A DNA stretch of 64,000 nt. It comes from Omphiscola glabra (lineage: Eukaryota > Mollusca > Gastropoda > Lymnaeidae). Under the pieces are notes generated by a model. It saw only the letters and a program-made list of their open reading frames with translations, was not told the origin of the DNA and did no database searches. Below, in pieces: positions 1-11,708 of the stretch; position 1 is the stretch's first letter; each line of letters begins with the position of its first letter. The position numbers and the translations under genes are program-made. The DNA lies in assembly GCA_964017045.1 (NCBI GenBank), contig OZ024809.1:31207354-31271353 (forward strand), written 5' to 3'.

Positions 1-145
1 ACCTTTGACCACGAAAAGTCTCACTTTTGCAAAGAAAAGTCTCACCTTTGACCACAAAAAGTCTCATCTTTGACCACGAAAAGTGTCACCTTTGACCACG
101 AAAAGTCTCACCTTTGACCACGAAAAGTCTCACCTTTGACCACGG
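1..145. repeat. 22-bp tandem array, 6 or more copies, cut by window edge
   Basis: Unit ACCTTTGACCACGAAAAGTC plus TC. It is continuous with the left edge, so true length is unknown. Confidence 0.95.
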
Positions 146-310
146 TTTAAGGACTGCTTAAAACATCAACCACTCCGGAAAGAAACAAAGTCTTTCAGTG
201 GACGATTTTAACTCTTAAATTCTTAAATAAATGCACGTTTAAAGGGTGCTGCTGAACTACCATCTTGTTTCTGACATGCCGACACCAAATGTAATGTACA
301 TCAACAATTC

Positions 311-605
311 TAAGAAGGCTGCCCTAGTATCTCTATGAAGGCTGTCCTAGTATCTCTAAGAAGGCTGCCCTAGTATCTCTATGAAGGCTGCACTAGTATC
401 TCTAAGAAGACTGCCCTAGTATATATATATGAAGGCTGTCCTAGTATCTCTAAGAAAACTGCCCTAGCATCTCTATGAAGGCTGCCCTAGTATCTCTATG
501 ATGGCTGCCTTAGTATCTCTAAGAAGGCTGCCCTAGTATCTCTATAAAGGCTGCCTTAGTATCTCTAAGAAGGCTGCCCTAGTATCTCTAAGAAGGCTGC
601 CCTAG
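311..605. repeat. 23-bp tandem array, about 13 copies
   Basis: Unit around AAGGCTGCCCTAGTATCTCT. Units ending in CTAAG and CTATG alternate for part of the array, suggesting a former dimer period. One unit contains a TATATATA insertion. Confidence 0.95.
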
Positions 606-607
606 TT

Positions 608-2190
608 TACATATTTCTTTTTCCTGGGCTCAGTGTTCCTTGATGAGTATTCCGTCAAACAACCACCATCCGTCTACGTCAAACCACCACCGTCCATCTC
701 CGCATGGGTTACGGACCATATTTAAAACAGCCCCTTATTGCTGATGCACCATTATGAAATGCAGCTCTCCCGCTGACCTGACAGGAATGGGGATACGGCC
801 CGGGATTAGTTCACGGCGGGTACATCTCCTGGCAAGACATCAGTTTGGCCATAGAACAAATCCCTTCTTTTAAGACCCATGATGGAGACGTCTTTTTATT
901 CACACCATCCCCCATCTCCTTAACGACATGCCAATAAACCACATCCCCCCGCCCTTTCATGAGCAGATGACAAAATAGTTCGTTCGATGTTTACGGTTAA
1001 CGGGCGAACGTCCCCCCAATACATGACGCATCAGGCACAAGGCAAGTAGAAGGCACGACTAAAGTACATGTCACGATACAAGAAAGTTGCAAGAAGGTAT
1101 GACACGAACCAAGCAGTTGTCATGATTTTAAGCTAGTGGTATAGTACAACAAGGACTATGCTACATTTAAGACCCAAGATACAAATTATATCATGATGCA
1201 AGCAGATACTCGTATATATATATTATGTAAATATTTTATTAGAGGAATTCTAAAAGTAGGCGGTATGATGCAAGACAGTGGAATTAGGTGACCAGTTGTG
1301 AGCACATTGTATCTTACACTCTAATTCCACGATACGACATTGTGGAGAGTTCAAGAAAATTGGTGTTACATAATCATAATAAACAAAAAGAAAAGAACAT
1401 GATATATGTTATATGATACATGATATATTTTCCCATGATAGGTGGAAACAGGGTACGGGTGCTATTCTTATTTGACTGAAAAAATCCAGGACTTTACAAC
1501 TGGGTTTGTTATTTGTGTATTAACATTTGTTTTGTGGGTTTTTGTGTGCAACGCCCGAAACTCCCCGACTGGCCCGGGCTTCACAACTGTAGCTACGCCA
1601 CTGTTCAGCGACTTAAAGCAATGGTTCTCAATGTGTGTGCCAAGGTTCTCTTGGTAATAGGTGTTTACAGAAACGTCTACAAATTTCGCTTTGTTACATT
1701 TTAACATAAATTTGATTATTTGTTTAACTAGCAACTTAGAAAGAAAAAAATGAACGCTATTTCGCAAAGCTTTGGTTAGAATTTGGCGCCTTTGTCAAAC
1801 CAGTATCAACCGAAGGCGTCGTGAATCTAATACATTTTGGGAACCACTGACGTCAACGTTGTTGGCTCCATCCTCCGTTCGTACTCCTCCCCCGTGAGTT
1901 GATCTTATCTTAACGTCGTAGGGAGCTGATGCACTTTAACAGGGAATAAGAGGATGGATATATTAATCATGACAATATATGACCTGGATGAAAAGCTTAT
2001 GACACATACTTAAGTGTCTTGACACATTCAAGTTCCCTAGACACAGCAGAGAACCGAGAGGCACACCCCCCTACCCCCCCCCCCTACCCACAGGGCCACG
2101 ACACTGTCTTAAACTTGAAGCAGTTTTCTTTTGAGCATTTTTGATAAATGCGCACTTTTGGGTATCTAAACTCACAGGAAGCTAATGGGC
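608..2190. other. Non-repetitive stretch without a recognisable gene
   Basis: Apart from the possible hAT element at 1619-1849 I see no gene. Open frames here reach at most 99 codons and overlap on opposite strands. A C-rich run lies at about 2066-2090. Confidence 0.6.
1619..1849. mobile_element. Possible old hAT-type MITE
   Basis: CAATGGTTCTCAATGTGTG at 1619 and TTTTGGGAACCACTG ending at 1849 form a hAT-like inverted-repeat pair 231 bp apart. The flanking octamers (ACTTAAAG and ACGTCAAC) match at only 5 of 8, so the call rests mainly on the termini. Just upstream, GTAGCTACGCCACTG ending at 1603 looks like the right end of another CAGTGGCG-type element. Confidence 0.45.
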
Positions 2191-2203
2191 AGGCTTGTGA
2201 GAA

Positions 2204-2395
2204 TTCTGGGATATGTAGTGTTGGACTGACTGATTGTTTGATATGTCATTCTGGGATATGTAGTGTTAGATTGATTCGTTGCTTGATATTTATTTTTTGA
2301 TTGATTGACTGTTTGATGTGTCGTTATGGGATATGTATTTATGTATTGTTGGATTGTTAAATTGATTGATAGATTGATTGTATGATATGTATTTC
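2204..2395. repeat. Degenerate GATTGATTGTTTGATATGT repeats, 3 to 4 copies
   Basis: Imperfect copies of GGGATATGTAGTGTT followed by GATTGATTG and TTTGATATGT. A related fragment recurs at about 4945-4995, beyond two unrelated arrays. Confidence 0.75.
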
Positions 2396-2499
2396 ACAAA
2401 TGACCAGGACTGTAAGAGGAAACAATAGTCGCAGGTACCGGATATCGTTATAATAGTTGAGGGAGGAGTCGACTTTGGCATTTAAGGGATGGCTTTTTT

Positions 2500-3683
2500 G
2501 AGGACAGGGAAGACATAGCCTGGGAACCAAGCCGCCATGGGGGGCAGGGAAGACATAGCCCGAGAACCAAGCCGGCATGTGATGACAGGGAAGACATAGC
2601 CTGGGAACCAAGCCGGCATGTGATGACAGGGAAGACATAGTCTGGGAACCAAGCCGGCATGTGATGACAAGGAAGACATAGTCTGGGAACCAAGCCGGCA
2701 TGTGATGACAGGGAAGACATAGCCTGGGAACCAAGCCGGCATGTGATGACAGGGAAGACATAGCCCGAGAACCAAGCCGGCATGTGAGGACAAGGAAGAC
2801 ATAGTCTGGGAACCAAACCGGCATGTGAGGACAAGGAAGATATAGTCTGGGAACCAAGCCGGCATGTGAGGACAAGGAAGACATAGTCTGGGAACCAAAC
2901 CGGCATGAGAGGACAAGGAAGACATAGTCTGGGAACCAAGCCGGCATGTGAGGACAAGGAAGACATAGTCTGGGAACCAAGCCGGCATGTGAGGACAAGG
3001 AAGACATAGTCTGGGAACCAAGCCGGCACGTGAGGACAAGGAAGACATAGTCTGGGAACCAAGCTGGCATGTGAGGACAAGGAAGACATAGTCTGGGAAC
3101 CAAGCCGGCATGTGAGGACAAGGAAGACATAGTCTGGGAACCAAGCCGGCATGTGAGGACAAGGAAGACATAGTCTGGGAATTAAACCGGCATGTGAGGA
3201 CAAGGAAGATATAGTCTGGGAACCAAGCCGGCATGTGAGGACAAGGAAGACATAGTCTGGGAACCAAACCGGCATGAGAGGACAAGGAAGACATAGTCTG
3301 GGAACCAAGCCGGCATGTGAGGACAAGGAAGACATAGTCTGGGAACCAAGCTGGCATGTGAGGACAAGGAAGACATAGTCTGGGAACCAAGCCGGCATGT
3401 GAGGACAAGGAAGACATAGTCTGGGAACCAAGCCGGCATGTGAGGACAAGGAAGACATAGTCTGGGAACCAAGCTGGCATGTGAGGACAAGGAAGACATA
3501 GTCTGGGAACCAAGCCGGCATGTGAGGACAAGGAAGACATAGTCTGGGAACCAAGCCGGCATGCGATGACAGGGAAGACATAGTCTGGGAACCAAGCCGG
3601 CATGTGATGACAGGGAAGACATAGTCTGGGAACCAAGCCGGCATGCGATGACAGGGAAGACATAGCCTGGGAACCAAGCCGGC
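2500..3683. repeat. 41-bp tandem array, about 29 copies
   Basis: Core GACATAGTCTGGGAACCAAG, then CCGGCATGTGAG. Since 41 is not a multiple of 3 and the unit lacks stops on the minus strand, all three minus frames are open for 257 to 423 codons and encode the same 41-residue cycle (LVPRLCLPC, MPAWFPDYVF, RLGSQTMSSLSSHAG). These are not credible proteins. Both edges carry GATGACAGG variants, while the middle is dominated by GAGGACAAGG. Confidence 0.97.
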
Positions 3684-4180
3684 CGAGGGTACATCACTAA
3701 GGGACAGTATGGCTGTCACGAATAAGTTAAGTTTTTGTAGTTAGCAGGTAAATGTGGAATGTTGATGCAGACTCTGGGTAATATTAGTTTATTTAAGTAT
3801 CGTGGTAGAAAAATCCAAACTTAACAGCTGTTAATAAGTGGGTAGAGACATGGCATAGGCGTCCAGGGTAAATGATATGGTCGGGAGAATGTAGTATGTA
3901 GTGATGGAGCAAGGCAATAACAGAGGGATTCTAGTAGTGGGTAGATAGTCGTAAGGCAACGGCTAGATATAAGCTAGGGGTTTGGAGACACTCGGACAGT
4001 GGAGTTATAGCAGTTGAGAGGGAACAGTCGAGAGAGATCAGTGGACAGTTGACATGGAAACAGTTGAAAGGATACAATTGAAAAGTATAGAAACAGTCAT
4101 AGATAGCTGACTGTCAGTGAAGACTATACGAGATCTTTTCACATTTTGTAATAATACATTCTATTTGATCATCTGGACAC
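3684..4180. other. Non-repetitive spacer
   Basis: No gene seen. Loose GGAACAGT / GACAGTTGA echoes occur at about 4018-4075. Confidence 0.6.
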
Positions 4181-4456
4181 ATGTAGTTTGAGATGTGTAG
4201 TTTGAGATGTGTAGTTTGAGATGTGTAGTTTGAGATGTGTAGTTTGAGATGTGTAATTTGAGATGTGTAGTTTGAGATGTGTAGTTTGAGATGTGTAGTT
4301 TGAGATGTGTAGTTTGAGATGTGTAGTTTGAGATGTGTAGTTTGAGATGTGTAGTTTGAGATGTGTAGTTTGAGATGTGTAGTTTGAGATGTGTAGTTTG
4401 AGATGTGTAGTTTGAGATGTGTAGTTTGAGATGTGTAGTTTGAGATGAGTAGTTTT
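4181..4456. repeat. 14-bp tandem array, about 20 copies
   Basis: Unit GATGTGTAGTTTGA, almost invariant. On minus it reads as HLKLHISNYTSQTT in all frames. Confidence 0.97.
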
Positions 4457-4476
4457 CATTCAAGTCTACGCTGCGC

Positions 4477-4815
4477 TTTTGTCTGTCTCAACGTTGTGAT
4501 TTTTTGTCTGTCTCCACGTTGTGTTTTGTCTGTCTCAACGTTGTGATTTTTTGTCTGTCTCAACGTTGTGTTATGTCTGTCTCAACGTTGAGATTTGTCT
4601 GTCTCAACGTTGTGTTTTGTCTGTCTCAACGTTGTGTTTTGTCTGTCCCAACGTTGTGTTTTGTCTGTCTCAACGTTGTGTTTTGTCTGTCTCAACATAG
4701 TGATTTTTATCTGTCCCAACGTTGTGCTTTGTCTGTCTCAAAGATGTGTTTTGTCTGTCTCAACATAGTGATTTTATCTGTCCCAAAGTTGTGCTTTGTC
4801 AGTCTCAACGTCTAG
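4477..4815. repeat. 20-22 bp tandem array, about 16 copies
   Basis: Unit TTTGTCTGTCTCAACGTTGT, with T-run length variants and an AACATAGTGATT subtype at about 4694 and 4762. It abuts the 14-bp array. Confidence 0.95.
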
Positions 4816-4999
4816 ATACCCACACTATAAATCACAGAGAGGAGCGGTCCTGTACTGACCACTATCAAATCAAAACAGTTTGTGATAAGTCAGGACTGGA
4901 GCCTATCCTCCGTAATAACCGTTTTGTGACAATGTAGTGATGAATTTATTGTTTGATTGTTTGATATGTATTGTTCGATCGATTGTTTGTTTGATTTCA

Positions 5000-5215
5000 C
5001 ATAAGAGCTGACACCTGAACATAAGACTCAGACGTCTGCACATAAGACTCCGACACCTGCACACAAGACTCCGTCACTTGGGCATAGGACTCCTACACCT
5101 GGACATAAGACTCCGACAACTGGACTTAAGACTCAGACACCTGTACATAAGACTCCGACATCTGCACATAAGACTCCTACACCGGGACATAAGACTCCGA
5201 CTCCTGGACAAAAGT
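5000..5215. repeat. 21-bp tandem array, about 10 copies
   Basis: Unit ACATAAGACTCCGACACCTG plus one base, fairly diverged. Confidence 0.93.
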
Positions 5216-5419
5216 CTCAATCTGAGAATGGTGGCATTCTGAAATTCACAATCACAGATTTTTTTAAATGATAGTATATGCCCAGAGCTAAATAATCGAA
5301 AAAAAATTATTAAACTTCACAGACAGATTAAGTGGCTAATCATGATTAATTAAACAAAGAAATGCAAGCCGTAGAATCAGTCCCTGAACTCACTTCAGTA
5401 ACACTGACAAAAAGTAGCA
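5216..5419. other. Spacer without gene
   Basis: A/T-rich single-copy sequence; nothing recognised. Confidence 0.6.
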
Positions 5420-6890
5420 TGTCACATGGACAGAACACGTCATTACTGACAGCATGTCACATGGACAGAACACGTCATAACTGACAGAATTTCACATAGA
5501 CAGAACCCCTCATTTCTAACAGAATTTCACATAGACAGAAGCCGTCATTGCTGACAGAATTTCACATAGACAGAACCCGTCATTACTGACAGCATGTCAC
5601 ATAGACAGAACCTGTCATTACTGACAGAATGTCACATAGACAGAACACGTCATTACTGACAGAATGTCACATAGACAGAACCCGTCATTACTTGCAGAAT
5701 GTCACATAGACAGAACCCGTCATTACTTGCAGAATGTCACATAGACAGAACCCGTCATTACTGACATAATGTCACATAGACAGAACCCGTAATTACTGAC
5801 AGAATGTCACACAGAAGGAACCCGTCATTACTGACAGAATGTCACATAGACAGAACCTGTCATAACTGACAGAATGTCACATAGACAGAACCCGTCATTA
5901 CTGACAGAATGTCACATAGACAGAACCTGTCATTACTGACAGAATGTCACATAGACAGAACCCGTCATTACTGACAGAATGTCACATAGACAGAACCCGT
6001 CATTACTTGCAGAATGTCACATAGACAGAACCCGTCATTACTGACAGAATGTCACATAGACAGAACCCGTCATTACTGACAGAATGTCACACAGACAGAA
6101 CCCGTCATTACTGACAGAATGTCACATAGACAGAACCTGTCATTACTGACAGAATGTCACATAGACAGAACCTGTCATTACTGACAGAATGTCACACAGA
6201 CAGAACACGTCAATACTGACAGAATGTCACACAGACAGAACCCGTCATTACTGACAGAATGTCACATAGACAGAACCTGTCATTACTGACAGAATGTCAC
6301 ATAGACAGAACCTGTCATTACTGACAGAATGTCACATAGACAGAACCTGTCATTACTGACAGAATGTCACACAGACAGAACCCGTCAATACTGACAGAAT
6401 GTCACACAGACAGAACCTGTCATTACTGACAGAATGTCACATAGACAGAACCCGTCATAACTGACAGAATGTCACATAGACAGAACCCGTCATTACTGAC
6501 AGAATGTCACACAGACAGAACCCGTCATTACTGACAGAATGTCACATAGACAGAACCTGTCATTACTGACAGAATGTCACATAGACAGAACCTGTCATTA
6601 CTGACAGAATGTCACACAGACAGAACCCGTCAATACTGACAGAATGTCACACAGACAGAACCTGTCATTACTGACAGAATGTCACATAGACAGAACCTGT
6701 CATTACTGACAGAATGTCACATAGACAATACCTGTCATTACTGACAGAATGTCACATAGACAGAACCCGTCATTACTGACAGAATGTCACACAGACAGAA
6801 CCCGTCAATACTGACAGAATGTCACACAGACAGAACCCGTCATTACTGACAGAATGTCACATAGACAGAACCTGTCATTACTGACAGAGT
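5420..6890. repeat. 35-bp tandem array, about 42 copies
   Basis: Core GAATGTCACATAGACAGAAC, then CCGTCATTACTGACA. Alternative bases (CATAGA/CACAGA, CCCGTC/CCTGTC, CATTACT/CAATACT) recur in blocks, so parts look higher-order. Confidence 0.97.
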
Positions 6891-7189
6891 TTCGAACAAT
6901 AAAGACCAACCTTTACTGACCTAATTAAAAGCCTCAAAAAATGAAAAGACACAATTTATAAAGGCGCAATTTTCTTCCTTTGCTTATTGCTTTTAGTTCC
7001 ACATAAATGAAAGAAAAAACTCCAAGCCTCACAAGCAAGCGACTTCACTTTCTTTACTCTACACCCCTCCTCACCTTTCCGCCTTACCCTCCCACCCGTG
7101 AAAGACAGGTAAGAAACGGAGCCTCCTAAAGAAATATTTAAGACTTCCTACACAGCACCATGGAAGAGCAACTGATATTTACTTGTAAT
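6891..7189. other. Spacer without gene
   Basis: Single-copy sequence with a C-rich stretch near 7066-7096; nothing recognised. Confidence 0.5.
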
Positions 7190-7642
7190 TGTTGCGCACC
7201 GTCGCCTTGTTTTTGTATGCGCACTGTGCGTCTTGTGTGTTAGTTTGGTTGATGAACGTGTTTGACCCCATCGGGATTGTGACGTATTCGTGACGTGATC
7301 GAATGGATCTGTGACGTAGTGTCTAGACTGACCCTGAGTTCCTGCTCTTCTCTTGGGCAGTTGATGGCCGACAATTGAGTAAGAAAGTTGTATTGTATTC
7401 CCCCTTAGTGAGCTGCATCCCCCCCTTAGTGAGCTGCAGTGAGCTGCATCCCCCATTAGTGAGCTGCAGTGAGCTGCATCCCCCCTTAGTGAGCTGCATT
7501 GAGCTGCATTCCCCCTTAGTGAGCTGCCGCTGTGTCTTTGAATTATCCAACGACCAGATGATGGATGACTAGGATTAAAGTTTGGGATTGTTTTTGTATT
7601 AGGACTTATGCTCAGTTTTAATCTGATTACGACGTGTGTACA
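7190..7642. mobile_element. LTR-like interspersed repeat copy 1
   Basis: It starts TGTTGCG and ends TACGACGTGTGTACA, giving TG...CA ends as in LTRs. It shares ordered blocks with 62790-63125: GTGTGTTAG, GATGAACG, GTGACGTATT, TGTCTAGACTG, ATTAAAGTT, AGGACTT and TACGACGTGT. I see no 5-bp target duplication and no adjoining gag/pol. It may be an old solo LTR, but another element type with similar ends cannot be excluded. It contains a short tandem array (7398-7532) absent from the other copy. Confidence 0.55.
7398..7532. repeat. GAGCTGCAT / CCCCCTTAGT tandem array inside LTR-like copy 1
   Basis: Five to six copies of CCCCCTTAGTGAGCTGCAT are interleaved with extra GAGCTGCA steps. The homologous part of the second LTR-like copy has only one GCGAGCTGCGCTG. 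Confidence 0.9.
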
Positions 7643-8179
7643 TGTGAAAGAGTTTGACGCGAGGAACTCGCTCCTACGCACTCGTGAAACAAAGATTTAA
7701 CATTCGGCTCCTCAACACGACACGGCATTCCAACAGGGCGAGTTAGCGTGTCAACACAAAGTGTCCAGTAAGACAGCGATAAGAATTGGTGACGCCATTT
7801 TCTTTTCCATATTTCGACATTTCCCAGGATCGTCTGTGTGTCGACCAGTAAAACTTGCATGTACTTGGTACGGAGTTCAAGCTTTGCGAAGTAATACACA
7901 ATGGAACAAAATTTGTTTAGGTTTGAAAAGAAAATACTGGGCAATTAAAAAGGACGTTTCGGCAAAACGCCTCCACTAGATATCTTTAGACAATACAGTT
8001 TATTCGTTTGTAAAATAAGAAGGCTTCGTTCGCCTCAGGCTCATCTGAAAGGAGATACAACATCATAGGAGAGGTTCCGCCCACACATCCATTGAGACAC
8101 ACTAACAGACAAGCGTCCACACTCACAACACTCATGAGAAGCGCTATCAGCGAGTAAATATAGAAAATAATAAAACCTA
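7643..8179. other. Single-copy stretch without recognisable gene
   Basis: Overlapping 72- and 105-codon frames on opposite strands have no recognisable motif and are probably chance. Confidence 0.5.
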
Positions 8180-8246
8180 AATAGATTATAAATAGATTAT
8201 AAATAGATTATAAATAGATTATAAATAGATTATAAATAGATTATAA
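8180..8246. repeat. 11-bp tandem array, 6 copies
   Basis: Pure ATAGATTATAA units. Confidence 0.95.
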
Positions 8247-9297
8247 GACCAATTAACCAAAGGCGGGGTGCTTTTAAAAAAAATAATTAATAGAGATGAA
8301 CAGAGGAGACACAAACAAAAAGGAAACGCCTCTAGCAGTTCGTGTCCAGATGAAATCCTTGAATACATTGCTACTCACTTTACACCACATCATATCTGTA
8401 ACCTGACACGTGAACGGTTAAAGAGAGAGAGAGACAGAGAGTAGTGATGTTACATCCACGCATTTGTCAGGCCACTCTGAGAATGCCGGGAAATAATTAG
8501 ACCAGTTGTTTCTGATCATAAAAAAGAAAATGTTGTAAAAATGGACACTTAGTTTGTTTTTTTTCCCTCGCCAAAAAGATTTTCTGTTAATTACAGAAGT
8601 CAGATGTGTGTGTGTGTGTCAGATTTGAAATACGGCACCATCAGTCAGCTGCCATCTGATCATGATGACTTGTAAAATCTTAAAGTCATTAAAGGAGTGC
8701 CTGAGTAGCATAGGTTTATTTCTGAGTGCGTTTCTCGATGATAAGAAATAAATTGTTAGTAACCCAATCTTTATTTCCATGACTTTAAAGACCCATATTA
8801 AAAAAGTAAACTATTTGAACATCATCAGTTCTCTTGGACTCATTGTTTCAGCCGGCGTCCCAGCAGAAATGGCTTCATTGCTCCACCTGAGGTCACGTCC
8901 CATGGGCTGGGAACATCTGATCTAGTAACTCGATTATACCAGGCTGTTTATTGGTCCAACAACCTTTTATTTTGATGTAGTTATTACCTCCAAGATGATG
9001 GTATTCAAATATATACACTTTTAGATACTTGTATTAAGTTGTAAGACAAAAATAGTTTGTAAATATTTCGTGAAGGATCTGAAACTCATACAAAGTGTAA
9101 AGTTTTTTTGTTTTTTTTTACAAAAGGTGGCTATAAAGTCATAGCCAAATTTTGCTTAAATAGCTTAAAGCTAGATATTTGTCTGTATGGCTAGGCGGGG
9201 GAAAATGAAGTAACTATGCACCACGTGACAGATCACACAACTATTCTAAAAATCGTTTACCGTACATTAATAAACTTTAGCATGGGAAGAGTTATCG
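8247..9297. other. Single-copy stretch, no gene seen
   Basis: Contains a short (GA)n tract at about 8424-8440 and a (TG)n tract at about 8606-8618; nothing else recognised. Confidence 0.5.
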
Positions 9298-9371
9298 AAT
9301 CGAACTCTCGTATCATTAGATGCATTTTAAAATAAGAAGAACTCTTGTATCATTAGATGCATTTTAAAATA
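9298..9371. repeat. Direct duplication of about 35 bp
   Basis: GTATCATTAGATGCATTTTA is present twice with adjoining CGAACTCTC / AGAACTCTT. Confidence 0.9.
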
Positions 9372-9444
9372 GATTTTTATTTACATTAATATTATCCAGG
9401 CATATCTTGGGATCCCGGAAGGAGAGTAACTTTTTCCCGGGATA

Positions 9445-10140
9445 AGCGAAACCCGGGAAATAAGGAAACTGAGGAAAAAGAAATCTGGGAAATACAAAAG
9501 ATTGGAAAATAAGAACGCTGGGAAATAAGAAAACTGGTAAATGAGAAAGCTGGGAAATAAGAAAACTGGGAAATGAGAAAGCTGGGAAATAAGAAAGCTG
9601 GGAAATAAGAAAGCTGGGAAATAAGAAAGCTGGGAAATAAGAAAGCTGGGAAATAAAAAGCTGGGAAATAAGAAAACTGGGAAATGAGAAAGCTGGGAAA
9701 TAAGAAAACTGGGAAATGAGAAAGCTGGGAAATAAGAAAGCTGGGAAATAAGAAAGCTGGGAAATAAGAAAGCTGGGAAATAAGAAAGCTGGGAAATAAA
9801 AAGCTGGGAAATAAGAAAACTGGGAAATGAGAAAGCTGGGAAATAAGAAAACTGGGAAATGAGAAAGCTGGGAAATAAGAAAGCTGGGAAATAAGAAAGC
9901 TGGGAAATAAGAAAGCTGGGAAATAAGAAAACTGGGAAACTAAGAATCCTGTGGGGAAAAAACCTGAGAAATAAGAAAGCTGGGAAATAAGAAAGCTGGC
10001 AAAAAAGTAACATGTGAAATAAGAAACCCCGAAAATAAGAAGCCATGGAAATAAGAAACTCGGGAAATCTGGGAAATAAGAAACATGAGAAATAAGAAAC
10101 ATGAGAAATAAGAAACATGAGAAATAAGAAACTAGGAAAA
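9445..10140. repeat. 16-bp tandem array, about 42 copies
   Basis: Unit GGGAAATAAGAAAGCT. The strand is strongly purine rich. Variants AAACTGGG and AAATGAG occur in ordered series, and a block containing AAATAAAAAGCTGGG recurs 143 bp apart (9651 and 9794). The open minus frames (FPSFLISQLSY type) are repeat by-products. Confidence 0.97.
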
Positions 10141-10183
10141 TAATAAATTCTAGTTGTGACAAACACTCCGTGCCCTTTTCTTT

Positions 10184-10333
10184 AATCCATATAGTGCTTC
10201 AATCATCAGATCATTCATTCATTGTTTCAATCATCAGATCATCCATATAGTGTTTCAATCATCAGATCATCCATATAGTGTTTCAATCATCAGATCATCC
10301 ATATAGTGTTTCAATCATCAGATCATCCATTTG
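10184..10333. repeat. 28-bp tandem array, about 5 copies
   Basis: Unit containing TAGTGTTTCAATCATCAGAT, then CATCCATA. Confidence 0.95.
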
Positions 10334-10775
10334 AAACTAAAAATGAATTTTAAGTGATTTGATAAATTACAGTAATGAAACCAACCACCCACCCCCCCAA
10401 CCCCACCCACAACCCACCATCGCAATTATTATTTCAATCCAGGCTCAGTTTTCATATACTAACCCTAAAGAATCTCTGGAACTGAAGCTCTGAGTTAGAG
10501 GGCTAGTCATAAATTATATTTTAAAACAAAAAGAACAACAAAAAGCAACTGCTTTTTATTCCCTCATTCTCGTCATCAACAGTTTGTGCATAATCTCAAC
10601 TCTTAGAAATTAGGGTTGTGGGGGGGGGGGGGGGGGAGAAATTAGCAATTTATCATGTTAGAAATAATTTCCAATTATTTTGTCCTCAGAGCCAAACAAA
10701 CAGTTTATGATTGTGAGAGGAAAGACGAAACATCAGACATAAACCTTATGAAAAGTGAGACCTTTTTCAGATAAG
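10334..10775. other. Spacer without gene
   Basis: Includes a C-rich tract at about 10384-10415 and a G(17) run at 10620-10636, both prone to sequencing error. Confidence 0.6.
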
Positions 10776-10998
10776 CCGTGCAGATAAGCCGTGCAGATTG
10801 ACCGTGAATGTTAGCTGTGCATCAGCCGTGAAGGTTAGCTGTGCATCAGCCGTGAAGGTTATATATAGCTGTGCATCAGCCGTGAAGGTTGGCTGTGCAT
10901 CAGCCGTGAAGGTTAGCTGTGCATCAGCCGTGAAGGTTAGCTGTGCATCAGCCGTGAAGGTTAGCTGTGCATCAGCCGTAAAGGTTAGCTGTGCAGAG
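10776..10998. repeat. 24-bp tandem array, about 9 copies
   Basis: Unit GGTTAGCTGTGCATCAGCCG plus TGAA. The multiple-of-3 period keeps frames open on both strands (SCASAVKV on plus). One unit has a TATATA insertion at 10860. Confidence 0.96.
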
Positions 10999-11182
10999 AA
11001 GCCGCACAATAATATCATTAGATTTTTGAGAAAAGGGATTTAAGCTGGTCAGACTTATTTTCTATTGATGATCAATATTACTTAATTCCGGTTGTAATGA
11101 ATAGTGTAAGGGAAACAAGTCGCGGAAAATTAAACCAAAAAAAAATGTATATTACAAGTGTAATTTTCATCATGAGCTTCAC

Positions 11183-11708
11183 AAGCTAGTGTCTCCCTGT
11201 AACATAATGAAGTAGTCCCACAAACCAGTGTGTCCCTGTAAGATAATTGAAGGAGTCCCACAAGCCAGTGTGTCCCTGTAAGATAATTGAAGGTGTCCCA
11301 CAAGCCAGTGTGTCCCTGTAAGATAATTGAAGGTGTCCCACAAGCCAGTGTGTCCCTGTGAGATAATTGAAGGAGTCCCACAAGCCAGTGTGTCCCTGTA
11401 AGATAATTGAAGGTGTCCCACAAGCCAGTGTGTCCGTGTTAGATAATTGAAGGAGTCCCACAAGCCAGTGTGTCCCTGTAAGATAAGTGAAAGAGTCCCA
11501 CAAGCCAGTGTGTCCCTGTAAGATAATTGAAGGAGTCCCACAAGCCAGTGTGTCCCTGTAAGATAATTGAAGGAGTCCCACAAGCCAGTGTGTCCCTGTA
11601 AGATAATTGAAGGTGTCCCACAAGCCAGTGTGTCCCTGTGAGATAATTTAAGGAGTCCCACAAGCCAGTGTGTCCCTGTAAGATAATTGAAGGAGTCCCA
11701 CAAGCCAT
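11183..11708. repeat. 40-bp tandem array, about 13 copies
   Basis: Core GTGTCCCTGTAAGATAATTG, then AAGGAGTCCCACAAGCCA. Minus frames are open in all three phases as a cyclic 40-residue peptide (GHTGLWDSFNYLTGTHWLVG). AAGGAGTCC and AAGGTGTCC variants alternate irregularly. Confidence 0.97.

Noticed and set aside
5420..6890. 35-bp repeats considered as a CRISPR array
   Set aside because: There are no unique spacers between units, no cas genes, and the context is animal.
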